Positions 24,098 through 36,386 of a stretch of 64,000 bases of DNA are shown in pieces. Under the pieces are notes generated by a model that ran no database searches, was not told where the DNA came from, and saw only the letters and a list, made by a program, of their open reading frames with translations. Where the stretch lies: NCBI RefSeq assembly GCF_001625215.2, contig NC_030383.2:7514779-7578778 (forward strand). Direction: 5' to 3'. Numbering within the stretch: the stretch's first letter is position 1; each line of letters begins with the position of its first letter. The position numbers and the translations under genes are program-made. This DNA is from Daucus carota subsp. sativus (lineage: Eukaryota; Streptophyta; Magnoliopsida; Apiales; Apiaceae).

Positions 24098-25322
24098 AAG
24101 TATCTCCAAACATGATAAACCATTAACTAAAACTTTAGTTATCATACCAAAAATAAGAATTATAGCTAATGTCATCAAAAAACGACACTCCAACCACATC
24201 CACCCTTATTTATAATTATAACCAATCTCCTATAAATGATTATATTTATCGATCCACTACAGTTATGTAAGAAATCTGTAAGAATATTACATATCACTTA
24301 TTACCATATTAAAGTGATAGATTCTATTTATAACAATCGAAGATATTAATAACATACTATTTTTAAATTATAGTCAACCAATATAAAGCAAGATATCTTA
24401 AAGCATCTCCAACCCTCACAAGCGTTTAGCTAAAAGTCCATGTGACTTTCCAAAATTAAATTTTATAGCCAATATTCACAAAAAATTGAACTCCAATTAC
24501 AGTAACCCCTTGTGTATAATTATAGCCATCCCCCTATGTATGGCTATATTTGTCGATCCGCTACAGATATGTAGCGAATTCCACGTCATCTCCCGCAAAT
24601 TATTTTCCTCCTTCCCACTGATTACATATTATTTATTACCATATTAAACTGATATATTCTATTTATAACAATCTAAATATTAATAACATACTATTTTTAA
24701 ATTATAATCAAGCAATATAACCAATACCATTGAAGCACAATGTCTTACAGGTTCAACAAATTTTACATAATGTTTTACAAGTCCAATTTAGCCAGCGATT
24801 ATAGCCAACGCCATTGGAGATGCTCGGCATTGGCTATAATCGCTGGCTAAATTGGACCTGTAAAATATTATGTAAATTTTGTTGAACCTCTAAGACATTG
24901 TGCTTCAATGATATTGATGACTATATTGGTTGGCTATAATTTAAAAACAGTATGTTATTAATATTTAGATTGTTATAAATAGAATATATCAGTTTAACAT
25001 GGTAATAAATAATATGTAATCAGCGAGAAGGAGGAAAATAAATTACGGGAGATGACGTGGAATTCGCTACAGATCTGTAGCGGATCAACAAATATAGACA
25101 TCCATAGAAGGATAGCTATAATTATACACAATGACGTGTTGCGGTTGGAGTTACATTTTTTGTCAACGCTGGCTATAAAATTTGTTTTGGGAAAACCACC
25201 TAGACTTTAAACTAAGGCTTGGGAGGGTTGAAGATGCTCTTACAAGTTAAACAAATTTTACATAATATCTTATAGGTTCAATTTAGCCAACAATTATAGT
25301 CAACTTCGTTGCAGATGTTTTT
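24098..25322. mobile_element. PIF/Harbinger-like MITE interrupted by a related element
   Basis: The left part 24098-24400 starts AAGTATCTCCAA. The right part 25243-25322 ends with GTTGCAGATGTTTTT. Together they are a diverged copy of the same sequence that forms the arms of the inner element at 24401-25239; shared tracts include ATAATTATA, CGATCC, TTATTACCATATTAAA and TTAATAACATACTATTTTTAAATTATA. The inner element therefore landed in an older family member. Confidence 0.7.
24401..25239. mobile_element. 839-bp palindromic PIF/Harbinger-like element
   Basis: The left arm (about 24401-24815) and right arm (about 24830-25239) are near-complete inverted copies around a loop of some 20 bases at the sequence GCCATTGGAGATGCTCGGC. 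The outer ends AAGCATCTCC and, reversed, GAGCATCTTC are flanked by TTA (24398-24400 and 25240-25242), the target duplication typical of PIF/Harbinger. No transposase is encoded. A transcript through it would fold into a long hairpin. Confidence 0.85.
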
Positions 25323-26904
25323 ACCCCAGAAATCGACCATCCAATGGTTACGAGGAATATCAAAAAAATATAGAGTAACATTTTTTTTTTTGAAAAATAT
25401 AGAGTGACTTTTTTAAGAAGAAAATGATGGCTGTCTTCCTTGTGTTTTTGGTCCGGGTCGCTGTATGTACAGTCATTCTGAGTCACCGCACGATTTCAAC
25501 AAAATTAATAAGAATATTGCGGAGTACGCTAGGAAGCCATCACTCATTCTGTGCTACGATTTGAATATTTAATCGCGTGAAATACAACTAGCGCCTACAG
25601 TGTCGACACATATTCTAGGTATTACATTATAAAACAAAATGTAATTTAATAACAAATAATGTCACTAACTCGAACAATTGAGTAATAGAAGTTTATTCAA
25701 CCTCAGTACCTCAGCCGACATTGAAGTATCATTGTAAACGTGTTTAATCGTCTTTAATATAATTAATTAACTAGTTCTTTTGCGTTTAAAAGTAGTTATA
25801 TCATTGCTTCTCAAATATAAACAATGAGTCTTTATACACAAAGTAAAACAAAAGGTATTGACTTGAGCAACAACCCAACAGCATAACCGCTATTTGTTCG
25901 CAAGCAATTAGGTCACGTTAAATTGCTCTACACTTAACATATGTACCTCCAAGTCTCCAACGTAGAAGTTAATGTATTAATTTGATCTATTCAAACAATT
26001 TAGATTATAAAAATAATTGGATATACAATATGTATATCACGTGCTATTACATACTTGAGAAATGAAATGAACCCCAACTATTATTCTGGTCATGAGTCGT
26101 ATAACCAGATTTAAATTATGACTTATATCTTATAATAATTTAATGTGACAAGTAATTAACTGAAATTGTCAATTTATGTAATTTTATATTATACATAATT
26201 TATAAGTTATTTTTTTCAAAAGAATTGATAGTTAATTTATTTTGGTGTTAAAATTAAATTTTATTAAAAAATCATAAAAAAAATAAACCAATTAAAGAAG
26301 TATATCTAGTATCTTCTCGTTGTAAATTGCAAGTCAGTTTCTGGGCCAACTTCTAACTTATTAGACATACGAACATTTTCAGTTTAAAATTGAAAATGAC
26401 TTAAAACCCGGACAAGGCACACAAAGTCACAAACACACTTGCAACTGGAAAGGCTGGACAATCTGGGCCACACGCAATTTGCGTCTTCTTTGAGCCGCAA
26501 ATCATGAGGTGTGGCACTTAAGGGGCAGTACCAATATGGCCTTCACGGTGGTAGGCTGGTAGCAGTATTTGGCAAGGGCGCCTACCTTAGATCGAAGTTT
26601 ATCATTTCAAAAATATTCAAAGTTACACAAAATTACAGTTACGAAACTTAACAGAGAAAATATTAATCTATTACAGAACAATTAACAGCACACAACTAAT
26701 AATCTGTCAAAAAAAAAAAAAAACAGCACACAACTAATAATTTTCCTCACGTTTAACAATCCAACTTTGGTCCCAACTCTAATATGCTTTTTTCAATCCC
26801 CAAAATCCTGCCCCATAAAAGTTGCTTACCTACTTATTTTCCTGCACTTCATAATCTCAGTGATTGTGACAAGTAAAATTTGGAACTTAAATGTCCCAAG
26901 CAGC
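25323..26904. other. Intergenic DNA downstream of VAP27
   Basis: No gene was seen. There are short poly-A and AT-rich stretches, and a small direct repeat, ACAGCACACAACTAATAAT, near 26685 and 26725. The last few hundred bases should contain the VAP27 3'UTR. Confidence 0.45.
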
Positions 26905-29900
26905 TCATGAGCTCCTCATGTAATATCCTAGCAGAATGCTGAGTAGAGCAATAAGCAAGACGTAGTAGATTGAGAGTCCTCCGCTGCTGTTTTTTCTTGG
27001 ACTTCTCTTCAGAAGTTCCTAGTTAAGAGCATGATGTTTCAGTCACATAGAACTTGGAAATGTGATATGATTAAGTTGAAAAGTTTTGACATGTATAGTA
27101 GCCTTGAATGAACTGTAATGAGGTTCAAACACAAAATATATCCTAGCATAAGTATTTTGCCTGCTACATATTAACCAGGAGGTAATTATAATCATGATAA
27201 CAGGCACTATAACCGCTACTGCCGCTAGAAGAAGTGTTGCAACACCCACTAAAAAACTTTGAGCAAACGCAATTCAATCAACAGAATTAAGCTATCAGCA
27301 AAGTTTAAAGATAAACAAATGAAAGTAAATCGGGGCAGGTATAGTCTAACATTATATGATTGTGTACAATTGTATAAAAAATCTTAGAATTCCGGCTTCT
27401 GAATCTTATCCACATGCAAAGATATATACCTTTCTTCATCAATATTTAAAGTAGAATAGACATAGATACCAAATAGAGAACACAGCCATATATCGTCTGT
27501 GCTGTGATGTACTATCCGAGTGACATCAACAAAAAAAGAGTATATAGATACCCAGTCAAGTACCTCCTCAATTTCAAGTCAGGATAAACGCTCCAAGGGG
27601 TGCTTTGTTCAAGGAAATTCTCTTAACAATATCATTCTGGTGTATAGGTGGTTTGCTGGGTGAACTTATTCATTTGAAATGGCGATGTATACTTTACTAG
27701 ACCTATAGAATGCAATTTCATCGAAGTCCTTGTAACCTATCCTACCTACAATCAAAAGACCCCTTAACTACTAGAACAGTTACCTCTTCTGTTTCTTCTT
27801 GTATTGGTAATCATCTGAGTAACACTTTCTTTTTCAAATCCTTTTCTAGTTTTAGATAAAGTGCTTGAAGCTTTTACAGTAACTGCACCAGAACTAGGTT
27901 TGTGGAGAAAAGATCTGAGCCATAATTGTTTAAGCTTGTTGAGCTGGGAGATTCTATGGCTCATGCACTCTCAATTTGAAGTATAAGTGTTCGCTTGGAG
28001 AACTTTTCATTTGGAATGGTGATGCATACTTTACTAGACCTATAGATTTAAATTACATACAACACCCCATACCCCTCATCCCCGTTCCCCATCCCACCTA
28101 CAATCAAAAGACCCCCCAATTACTTGAACAGTTATCTATTTCTTTCTTCTTGTATTGGTAATCAAATGAGTAACACTATTTTCTTCAATTTCTCTTCTAG
28201 TTTTAGATAAAGTGCTTGAAGCTTCTACAGTCACTGCACCAGAACCAGGTTTGTGGAAAAAAGATCTAAGCCATAATTGTTTAAACTTGGTGAGCTGGGA
28301 GCCTCTATGGCTCAAGCTCTCCACTAGGCACACATTTTAGACTCTTGAACTTGCTCACTCTCAATGTAAAATATTACAATATTCCAATCCCGTAACTATA
28401 TAAGTCCTGAATTAGGAATTTCTCTTTCCCCTCCTTCCCATAATTTTTCCTTCATCAAGGAGGCATTAGTAAATTTTTTGCAGTATCTACTGATGGTTAA
28501 TTTCGAAAAGACATGAGTCTTCTTCAATTCAAAACCCCATTCATTTAAAAAGATTAACATCAACATATACTAATAAATAATTTAGCAAAAAGAGGAAAAG
28601 ATATATAAGCTAATCATCTCTCAAAAACCATTCAATGTACTGTGGGCTTTTCCTCTCACTATACAGCTTAGAAATTTGCACAGAATCAAAGTGACTTGCC
28701 TATATTATTTACTTATTCAAGAAAGAAGACCAAAAGGAACGATAAAAGTAACGTGTTTACTCAAGGGGCAAAAGGGTAATTGGACTAGAGGGCTTTTTAG
28801 TAAAACACCAGCAGGAGGAGAACAAAGGGGAATGAGATGAGTGCGTCAGGGTTATAATTGTGTCTACTTGCAGCATTGGAGGTTTAGCCACTCCTCGAAG
28901 TGTAGCAAGTTGTAAATCGACTTTTTAATCATCTTTTGGATATTGAAATATAGCTGCTGTTGGTCATATAATTGGTTATTGCTTTTGGGTTATATTGCAC
29001 AGGCAATTAAATTGTGCCTATTAGTAAATTTACAACAAAACTATACACATCTAAGTTTGAAGACTTTTAAATTGGAAGCTATTCAACATTTTGTAGCAAT
29101 CACTAAAGACTGAATTCCGAGTAACAATCATAAAAGAATGAAAATCATAATTTTTTCTCACCAGTTCTGCTTGTAGCCTTTTATTCTCTTGAATAATCGA
29201 CTGTTTCTCCTTGGTGAGTGTTGATATAAGATCATTAGCCTGGGACAATTCAAGATAACTCACCACTTTAAAAGCCATAAAACATAGGCACGCAAGGACA
29301 TCGTAGGTTCACACAGAAAATAGTTTATAAGAGCAAAAATTCACATGCCAAGGTTGCAGAACATTATAAATAAACATTTTCGAGTTGAACATTATTTGTC
29401 TGATAAGCAGACAGAGATGCATAAGTAAAATGGAAGAGACTCGATATGTGAGTTTGGATAGTCAAACATAGAATATATGTGCACAGTAATGTAGCACTTG
29501 TAATATGTAACAAACAGAAGATGAATTCTAATGCTTGGTATGAAAAATAAGCAGTACAATCACAGAGAAATTTCTTCTCCACCGTGCCTTATTATCTAAT
29601 TACAAAGTGACTGAAACTTGAAAAGAAAGTGAATATTGCAATACTCCCGCAAGTAGAAAACTGAATTATGTTAGAAATTTAAAGGAAAAAGTGAAGTTTT
29701 ACAATATTCCTGATTTCTTAATTTGTACATGAAGAATATATATCTTAAAGACATTATAAGATTTTAAGTTATGGGTTATAAATAACTATCTGTTCTTACT
29801 TTTAAACTTATCATCCTAGAATTAATTTTATCTAGACCAACAATGAACGTTTACCAAAAGTAGCTATAATTATGGTGTGTTATTCACTTATTCTCTTCTA

Positions 29901-31965
29901 AACATTTGCTACGCACTTGTGCTTTCTAAGTAGCATCTTTATTAAACAATATTTAGCGTCTAGCTCTCAAAGCACTAATTTACCCCAATCTTCTTAGCAT
30001 ATAACTTAAAGTTGACATAAAAGATTCTGTATCTAGTCACAAATCTGATTTTTGAACATGTAACATGACTCTACATACAATAAAGACAATCTGATATCAA
30101 CTTAGAATGCTAATACATGTTTGATGGATTTGAACAAAAATATACCTTGGAAGAAGTTATTTGGTTCTCAGAAGATCCTTTAGAAACCTGAAAGCAGCAA
30201 TAAAGAAGTATTAGTCACACAACTGACAGTAGATGATCACTCAAGAATGGCATAAATGAACAAATATTTCCATCCTAAATAAAGCAACACTTGAAAAACT
30301 CACAACATTCATATTTTCAGATGTCTCCTCCTCCGACTCTTCTCGCACAGGCGATGGTGGTCTACGGGGATGAACATAAGAAACTCTTAATTTGCTCTCC
30401 TCAACATGATTTCCCGCCTCTTTATTAAACTTATGCACAGAGAGTATAAAAGGCATCCACAAAGTTATAAACTGCAACTTCTAACTCTTGACAGTACCAA
30501 AGGAATGGCATAAAATGAATCTCCAAACTCTAATGATTCTTACCATATCTGGGGTAATATCTTTAACAGTAGCACCAGGGGGTGCTGCAACACATTGGAC
30601 AAGAAACTTGTCATTGCATTGCATGTCTGGGGGTGATTCTCTCAGAGCTTGCATTGTGACTGGACCAGTTTGTAGGTTAGTTACAACTAATCTAAAAAAG
30701 GTAACTACATAGTTTCTATGAGGATCAAACACTGGAAATACAAATACCTGTTACATTGCTTTGTGAGCGAGGTAACACAATACCATTGTTAGGCCGTACA
30801 GAGTACTTCTTTGGATTAGTTGTCTTAACCTGTAGATAGAAAAATAATTTTGTATCTCAGACTTTCAAATTTCGAATATGCAGACAACCTAAAAATATCT
30901 TAATATAGAAATTAACACGGCATGTTTTGTTTTCTTTGTGAAAAGGTCAACTTGCGCTTATTTCTATCTAATTAAACCAATAACATATTGACCCCTTGGT
31001 AATGGAAGGCACCCTTAGTGATTTGGTTAATCAAAGCCTAAACAGGGCTCAAGTCATTGTTAGATAGAATGGTTCCTTTTATTGCCTTCACAAATAACTT
31101 CATTTCATAATCAGCATCAACAATGATAAGTACTAATGTACAAATAATTAGATGAAGTGAACAACTGAACATACTCAATTTCAAACACTTCTAAGAAAAT
31201 ATAAGAATAAAGATTTCAGGACAAGGTAATATACGGGATATCTAATCATCTTGTCTTAATTTGCTTCTACAACAACTTGCGAAAACCTACCCAAGCCCAC
31301 ATATAACTACGAAACATAAAAGGGTTAGGGAGCAGCAGAACTGCAGTCTCTAGTAAATAATTTCTCCTCCCGATCCACATATTCGGTCATGCCTAACCTA
31401 TCTAGGCCAAAGTGATCATTTTTAATGAAAATTACTACTATTCACATGCAAACTAACCATTTTTATTATTATCATAACTACACACAACCCAATAGCACAA
31501 GTCTTTACCAAGTCAAAGTGAAATTACAGCTAATGCAAAACAAAAAGAAACCAACTTTGCAGAATCAAAATTAGCAGGCAATAAATAATTGTACAAAAAC
31601 AATTATAGAACATAATTATAATCCAATAAAATCAATCAAACAGTGAACAAAATCAAGATAATTACCTTAAAAGCAACATGATTGTCACTCTTATTAGACA
31701 ACTGAAATGAGCAAGTGGTCTGCTTCTTCAACTCAACTATCCATTCAACAACAACAAACCCAATTAGTATTAGTAACTAATTAAAGCTAAATCAACAAAA
31801 AACCCTAAGTTTTGAATTAAAAGTAACAAAATTGAAGTGATTTGAGCAAATAATAGACAATTAATTACGTGGGAATTTGAGCTCGAGAGGATCGATGGTG
31901 ACAAGCTCCTCGGGATGTGTGGATTGAAATTGTGTGGTGGATGAGGAGTTGTTAATTGAATCCAT
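26905..31965 (-). CDS. VAP27: Vesicle-associated membrane protein-associated protein, VAP27 type
   Basis: Eight exons (31869-31965, 31666-31736, 30748-30829, 30544-30659, 30304-30429, 30146-30187, 29162-29239, 26905-27018) join in frame to 241 residues, close to Arabidopsis VAP27-1. An N-terminal MSP domain (about 20-135) includes LVTIDPLELKF, NHVAFKVKTTNPKKYSVRPN, GIVLPRS and ESPPDMQCNDKFLVQ. A variable acidic/proline-rich linker follows (PPSPVREESEEE), then a short coiled coil (TLTKEKQSIIQENKRLQAEL), and finally a C-terminal tail anchor (YYVLLIALLSILLGYYM). VAP27 proteins sit in the ER membrane at ER-plasma membrane contact sites and bind FFAT-motif and cytoskeletal partners through the MSP domain. 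Intron 7 is unusually long (2.1 kb) and contains a tandem duplication. The ATG is the first in the 5' exon and directly precedes the MSP domain. Confidence 0.94.
27640..28335 (-). repeat. Tandem ~350-bp duplication in VAP27 intron 7, with parallel open frames
   Basis: Copy A (about 27640-27972) and copy B (about 27990-28335) are direct repeats sharing long blocks such as ACTTTACTAGACCTATAGA, TACAATCAAAAGACCCC and TTTTAGATAAAGTGCTTGAA. On the minus strand both keep an open frame of about 65 codons with similar products sharing LWLRSF, HKP.SGAVTV and ASSTLSKTR. Copy A has an ATG (27962-27964); copy B lacks one at the matching place. I do not recognise the peptide. It could be part of a captured gene or a transposon piece. 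Function is unknown. Confidence 0.6.
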
Positions 31966-32355
31966 GGCGATTCAAGCGAGATTTGGGGGATGATAGATAG
32001 ATACAAGGTTTGTGTATGTATCTGTCAACAACAAACGAAAGGAGTAAACAGAATATTCAACTGTTTAGTTGGATGTGTGTTTTGTAGGAGTTCAAAACGA
32101 CTCTACTCATTTTTTACTCCGGCCTCTCTCGTTCGTGGACCATAATATTATTATTAATTTTCTAATTTTACATAAAAGTTATATTTAAATATCTGTCAAA
32201 TTTAAATTCACTTGTATGTGTTTTATAAATTTCTAATATGAATGAATACAATTATATATAAAAATAAATAATTGATGTTTTTAAAAGTAATCCATACCAA
32301 TATATCAATATAATTATATAGAGGAGAAGCACATATGTCGTAGTCATAGCAGAGC
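31966..32355. other. Upstream region of VAP27
   Basis: Presumed promoter and 5'UTR of the minus-strand VAP27 gene. It is AT-rich, and no TATA box was assigned with confidence. No other feature was seen. Confidence 0.4.
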
Positions 32356-32982
32356 CAGTGTTCTAAAAGTCGACGATTGATTAATCGCTGTTCGGTCAGC
32401 AACCGTCTCGATTAAGCGTTAATCAATGAAAAAAAATCGTTTTTTTCTCAAAATCGGCCGAAGACGGGATTAATCGGTCAAAAACGGGATTAATCGGGGA
32501 AAATTGGTCAAAATTCAGTAAATTTAAAAAAACTAAAAAATAAAAGTAAAAAAAATTAAAATTAGAAATTTAATTTCAAATACAATAAAAGGAACAGAAA
32601 TGACAAATTAGTGAAGTTAAAGTTGTTTTTATTACCTTTCACTCTTTTAGTATTCTAATTATAAAAATGTGCAATATCTTCCTTTGTAAATCCAATCAAA
32701 TTCAAACTTGTTAATGAGATGAGTGGACCTGTATATGTATATAAATGCATTTTTGTATTTAACTAAATCATTAATATTTTGATTTTATGACACTATAAAT
32801 TTATATTTTATAGTATATATAATTATATTAATATATATATATATATATATATATTATAAAATAATATTAAATTGATTACGATTAATGATCTGATTAATCA
32901 CTCCGATTAATTCCCGATTATCCGATTAATCGTTGGACGGTGCTTTCACCGACTAAGTCCGATTCCTGCTTTTTAGTAGAGC
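32348..32982. mobile_element. Probable non-autonomous hAT element with CGATTAATCG words
   Basis: The proposed element is 32356-32974 (619 bp). It is flanked by AGCAGAGC (32348-32355) and AGTAGAGC (32975-32982), an 8-bp duplication with one mismatch. Both subterminal parts are dense in GATTAATCG and its variants, in opposite orientation. Terminal inverted repeats are weak, so the exact ends are tentative. The interior is AT-rich with a TA run near 32836. No coding capacity. Confidence 0.55.
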
Positions 32983-33263
32983 TCTCAAATATTTTTTATT
33001 TATATTTAATTTTCTTTAATTTTTGATTATTAACTGTGAAAAATAAAATTATATTTTTAATACCGAAAATGTTGAAAAAAAGTTTCTAATAAATTAGAAA
33101 AAACATATTTTTTCAAATTGATTCTTTTTTATTTTTTAGTAAGACACCCGGATGGATTTGACATTCAAAATCCCAAATTGAAGACGCGACTTGTTGCACA
33201 GAGCAAAACAGGAGTTAAAAGTGTTAGACACTCAATTGATAGGCAGGGTTTTTCTTCTCCCCA

Positions 33264-34081
33264 CAATTTAGTAGGGGTGAACACGGGTTGGGTCGGTCGG
33301 GTTAGGAGCAATAAAATGACCCAACCCAATTAGTTCGGTTTATAAAAAATCAACCCATTCATCAAAAAAAATATACATAACCCAACCTTGCTAATTAAAA
33401 TCTGGGTTGGGTTGGTTCGGTTTGGGTCGATTTCACAAGAAAAAGAAAAATACAAACTAAATATACTGTCTGCTTAAAAGTTATATAAGGGCAGTTCTAG
33501 TTTTAGCATCTGGTGAATTGTAAATTAATTTACAAGTTGATCTGTCATTCAACAGTTGAGGATTTAAAAAAACAGAAAACTATGCGGTAAGAAAATATGC
33601 AGGACATTTAGTTATTCATATACAGACTCAACTTCTATCTAATCAAATGAAGCTGAGCAGAACCCATGCTATGACAGAAATCTATTCCACATTCTATTCC
33701 ATATTCAAAGTTTAATGTAAGGAACTACTAGCATATTTGCCAGGTCATTATGATCTATTATACACACTTAAATGGAATAACAGCTAGCATTATTATCCAA
33801 CATAGATTAATTAAGTATCAAATTAATTTGTTATTGGGCTTGGAAATATTGGACATGTGAATAATATGTTTATTTAATTGTTTTTATATAAACGGGTTGG
33901 GTTGGGTTGGTTAAGGGTTAAAATGTGTTAAACCCTGACCCAACCCAATTTATTTGGGTTTTTTGAAAATCAACCCATTTAATAATCAGTTTTGAACGGT
34001 TCGGTTTAATCAGGTGAAAAAAAGGTTGGTTTGGGTCGGGTTTTGCGGTTTGGGTTGGTTTTGTTCACCCCTACAATTTAG
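33264..34081. mobile_element. Non-autonomous hAT element with GGGTTGGGT words
   Basis: The element spans 33272-34073 (802 bp), with terminal inverted repeats TAGGGGTGAACA and a perfect 8-bp target duplication CAATTTAG (33264-33271 and 34074-34081). Subterminal stretches repeat ACCCAACCC / GGGTTGGGT and TCAACCCAT in inverted arrangement. No transposase is encoded. It disrupts a non-genic sequence. Confidence 0.92.
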
Positions 34082-34893
34082 CATGGTTGAACCAATGGTG
34101 AGTTCTCAAACCGTGTTTGTTCATAAGGTTTTATATATACGTCCGGGTCCCTTGCATAAACACACAGTTTTCTGTTGTCAGGATTATAATAAAAGTTTGA
34201 TATGTTTGGCTTTTTAACCGTTGAATAAGGTTATTTCACCCTGTCCATCGGTTAAAAACTGCGAAACAGCCTCTTCCGATCTATATTTTGGTTAACAGGT
34301 CCCTCTATATATGGACGTATGTTATAATAGTATCCGCGGATATTCATTCGACGGTCAGAAAGCTGTGTTGTGATTAACATGTCGGTCCTTGACATACGTA
34401 ACATATGCCGAGTACTAGGACCCTCTGTATATTAGTCTAGTTAGGTTTTGACGATAGATTAGCTTTCATTGAAATAATTTTTGCATGTTTTGAATATTTT
34501 GTCGAATCCTGCTTATTTTAGTGCTTGTCAATCGTGGCTACTTTTGGAGTTTTTATAAAGGACATATGGTTCACAGTTCTAAGAATCCATGATATTCCCC
34601 GATTTTATCTAAAAATCTCCAATAAATTTATAAGACAAATACTGAATAGTTCCAACTTCTACATTCATGTTCACACTTTTTGAACGATAATAGCTTCTTT
34701 TTTCATATATATTACCCATGAATTAATCTGATCCGGTGAGATGGTGGAGTTCGGGGAAAACCCTTAAGTTCAATGTAGTCAAGTGAATTATTGCAGCTGT
34801 CACTGTATCAATCAATAATATTAGGAAGAATTAGAAGTTCACTACTTGAAAGAAAATCAATGAGCTCAAAAAATTAGCTTTTTTGTATTTCAG
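34082..34893. other. Upstream region of the F-box gene
   Basis: No separate gene was seen. A 3' splice acceptor (TTTGTATTTCAG, ending at 34893) lies just before the F-box start codon, which suggests a 5'UTR exon and intron upstream. The donor was not located. Confidence 0.45.
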
Positions 34894-34899
34894 AGGAAG

Positions 34900-36386
34900 A
34901 TGGTGGACTCTAGTATCAGAAAGATGGATTGTATTGAGAAAGATATGATTAGTGAACTGTCTTGTCCCTTACAAGAAACTATCCTGGGGTTTTTGCCGAT
35001 ACGAGATGCTGTGAGAAGTAGTGCCTTGTCAAGAAAATGGAGGCATAAATGGACTATGATTCCGCACCTAATCTTTGATGACCAGTTCTTTGATAGCAAG
35101 AGGAAGAACTTAAGGCAGTATCAGGATAAAAAACTAAGGGCGCATGGATTTGTTAGTGTGATTAATAAAGTTCTTCTACTCCACCAGGGTCCCATTCTTG
35201 AATTTTCTTTGACTAATCTTGAAGGCTGTGATACTAAAATAGTACATGATTACATATCTCAGTGGCTGCCATTATTGTCAAGGAATGGAATCAAGAAGTT
35301 TAATTTGAAGAACTGTCACTTTGATAATATTGCAGCATATGGTTTCTCTTCTTTAGACCTGACCCAATTGAGGCTTGATGGAGTTCTATTTTCCACTTCA
35401 CCTTCATTTCGAAGTTTTACTTGTCTGAGGAGCCTTGAGCTAGTCGATTGCATAAACAACAAACCAAGTATATTTGTTTGCCCTGTGCTTGGGGAGTTGG
35501 TCTTGATATACTGTGAAGGACTCCTCCCGAACAACTTTCGTGCTCCTAATCTCAAACGCCTAAAGCAAGCAATTTGCAAATTACCTTTGGAATATTCTTT
35601 AGCTGGGTTACCAAACCTTAAAGAATTTTCCTGCACTGCACTTACAATTCCAATGATAAATGCAAAAGCATTTAGCGGGGTCAACTTTCTTGACAGTTTA
35701 CATACAATTGAAAAGCTCTCTTTAAAATTTACTTTTGTCAAGGTAATATTCAGGTTCTCTATACATTGTTATTGTAAGTTTACCCTACTTTTCAACAGCT
35801 AATTGTTTGCGCTCTGTCTCCAACTTGTTCAAAAGTACTTGGTTGCAGGAGGTTGCCCAGTTAAACTTTCTAAATTAATGCCTCACCTAAAGATTCTACT
35901 TCTGTCTGGCATGGAGCTTATCCATTTGTCCGATATTACTTGTTTGCTTTGTTTGATGCAAAGTGCTCCCAACTTGAAGAAACTACATATCTCGGTGAGT
36001 CATATGCACTTCAACTCATTATGTGTATCACTGTAGTTTTGTAATTTTTTTTTTCATATTTTCTCTGTCATTAGGCTATGGAAATAAATGATGCCGTTGA
36101 AGGGAATCTCAGGAATTATTTGGCAAAAAAATTTGTAGATTGCACCTTTGAACATCTAGAAATTGTGACCTGTACTTGGCTCAGAGGTCTTAGGGATGAG
36201 TTGGAGCTAGTCAAATTTCTACTTGCCAACTCCCCGTTATTGAAAAAGATGTTCATCCATCATTGTGTAACGGTAAGAACGGATGTAGCATTAAACATTG
36301 CAGAAGAGATGTTACAATATGCCAGAGCTTCATCAGAAGCACAGATCAGGTTTTTGAAAGACGATCTTAATATTGAATATTTTTAA
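34900..36386 (+). CDS. F-box/FBD/LRR-repeat protein
   Basis: Three exons (34900-35742, 35836-35994, 36075-36386) join in frame to 437 residues. The F-box covers about 12-50 (ISELSCPLQETILGFLPIRD, then SALSRKWRHKW). Irregular leucine-rich repeats follow (FSLTNLEGC, LTQLRLDGVLF, LRSLELVDC, LGELVLIYCEG, LKEFSCTAL), and an FBD-like end has LELVKFLLANSPLLKKMFIHH. The FVK-YLVAGG junction between exons 1 and 2 matches the At1g13570-like group. Such proteins are substrate adaptors of SCF ubiquitin ligases, binding SKP1 through the F-box and targets through the LRRs; the target here is unknown. A second in-frame ATG lies eight codons downstream and could be used. Canonical GT-AG introns of 93 and 80 bp separate the exons. 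Confidence 0.9.
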
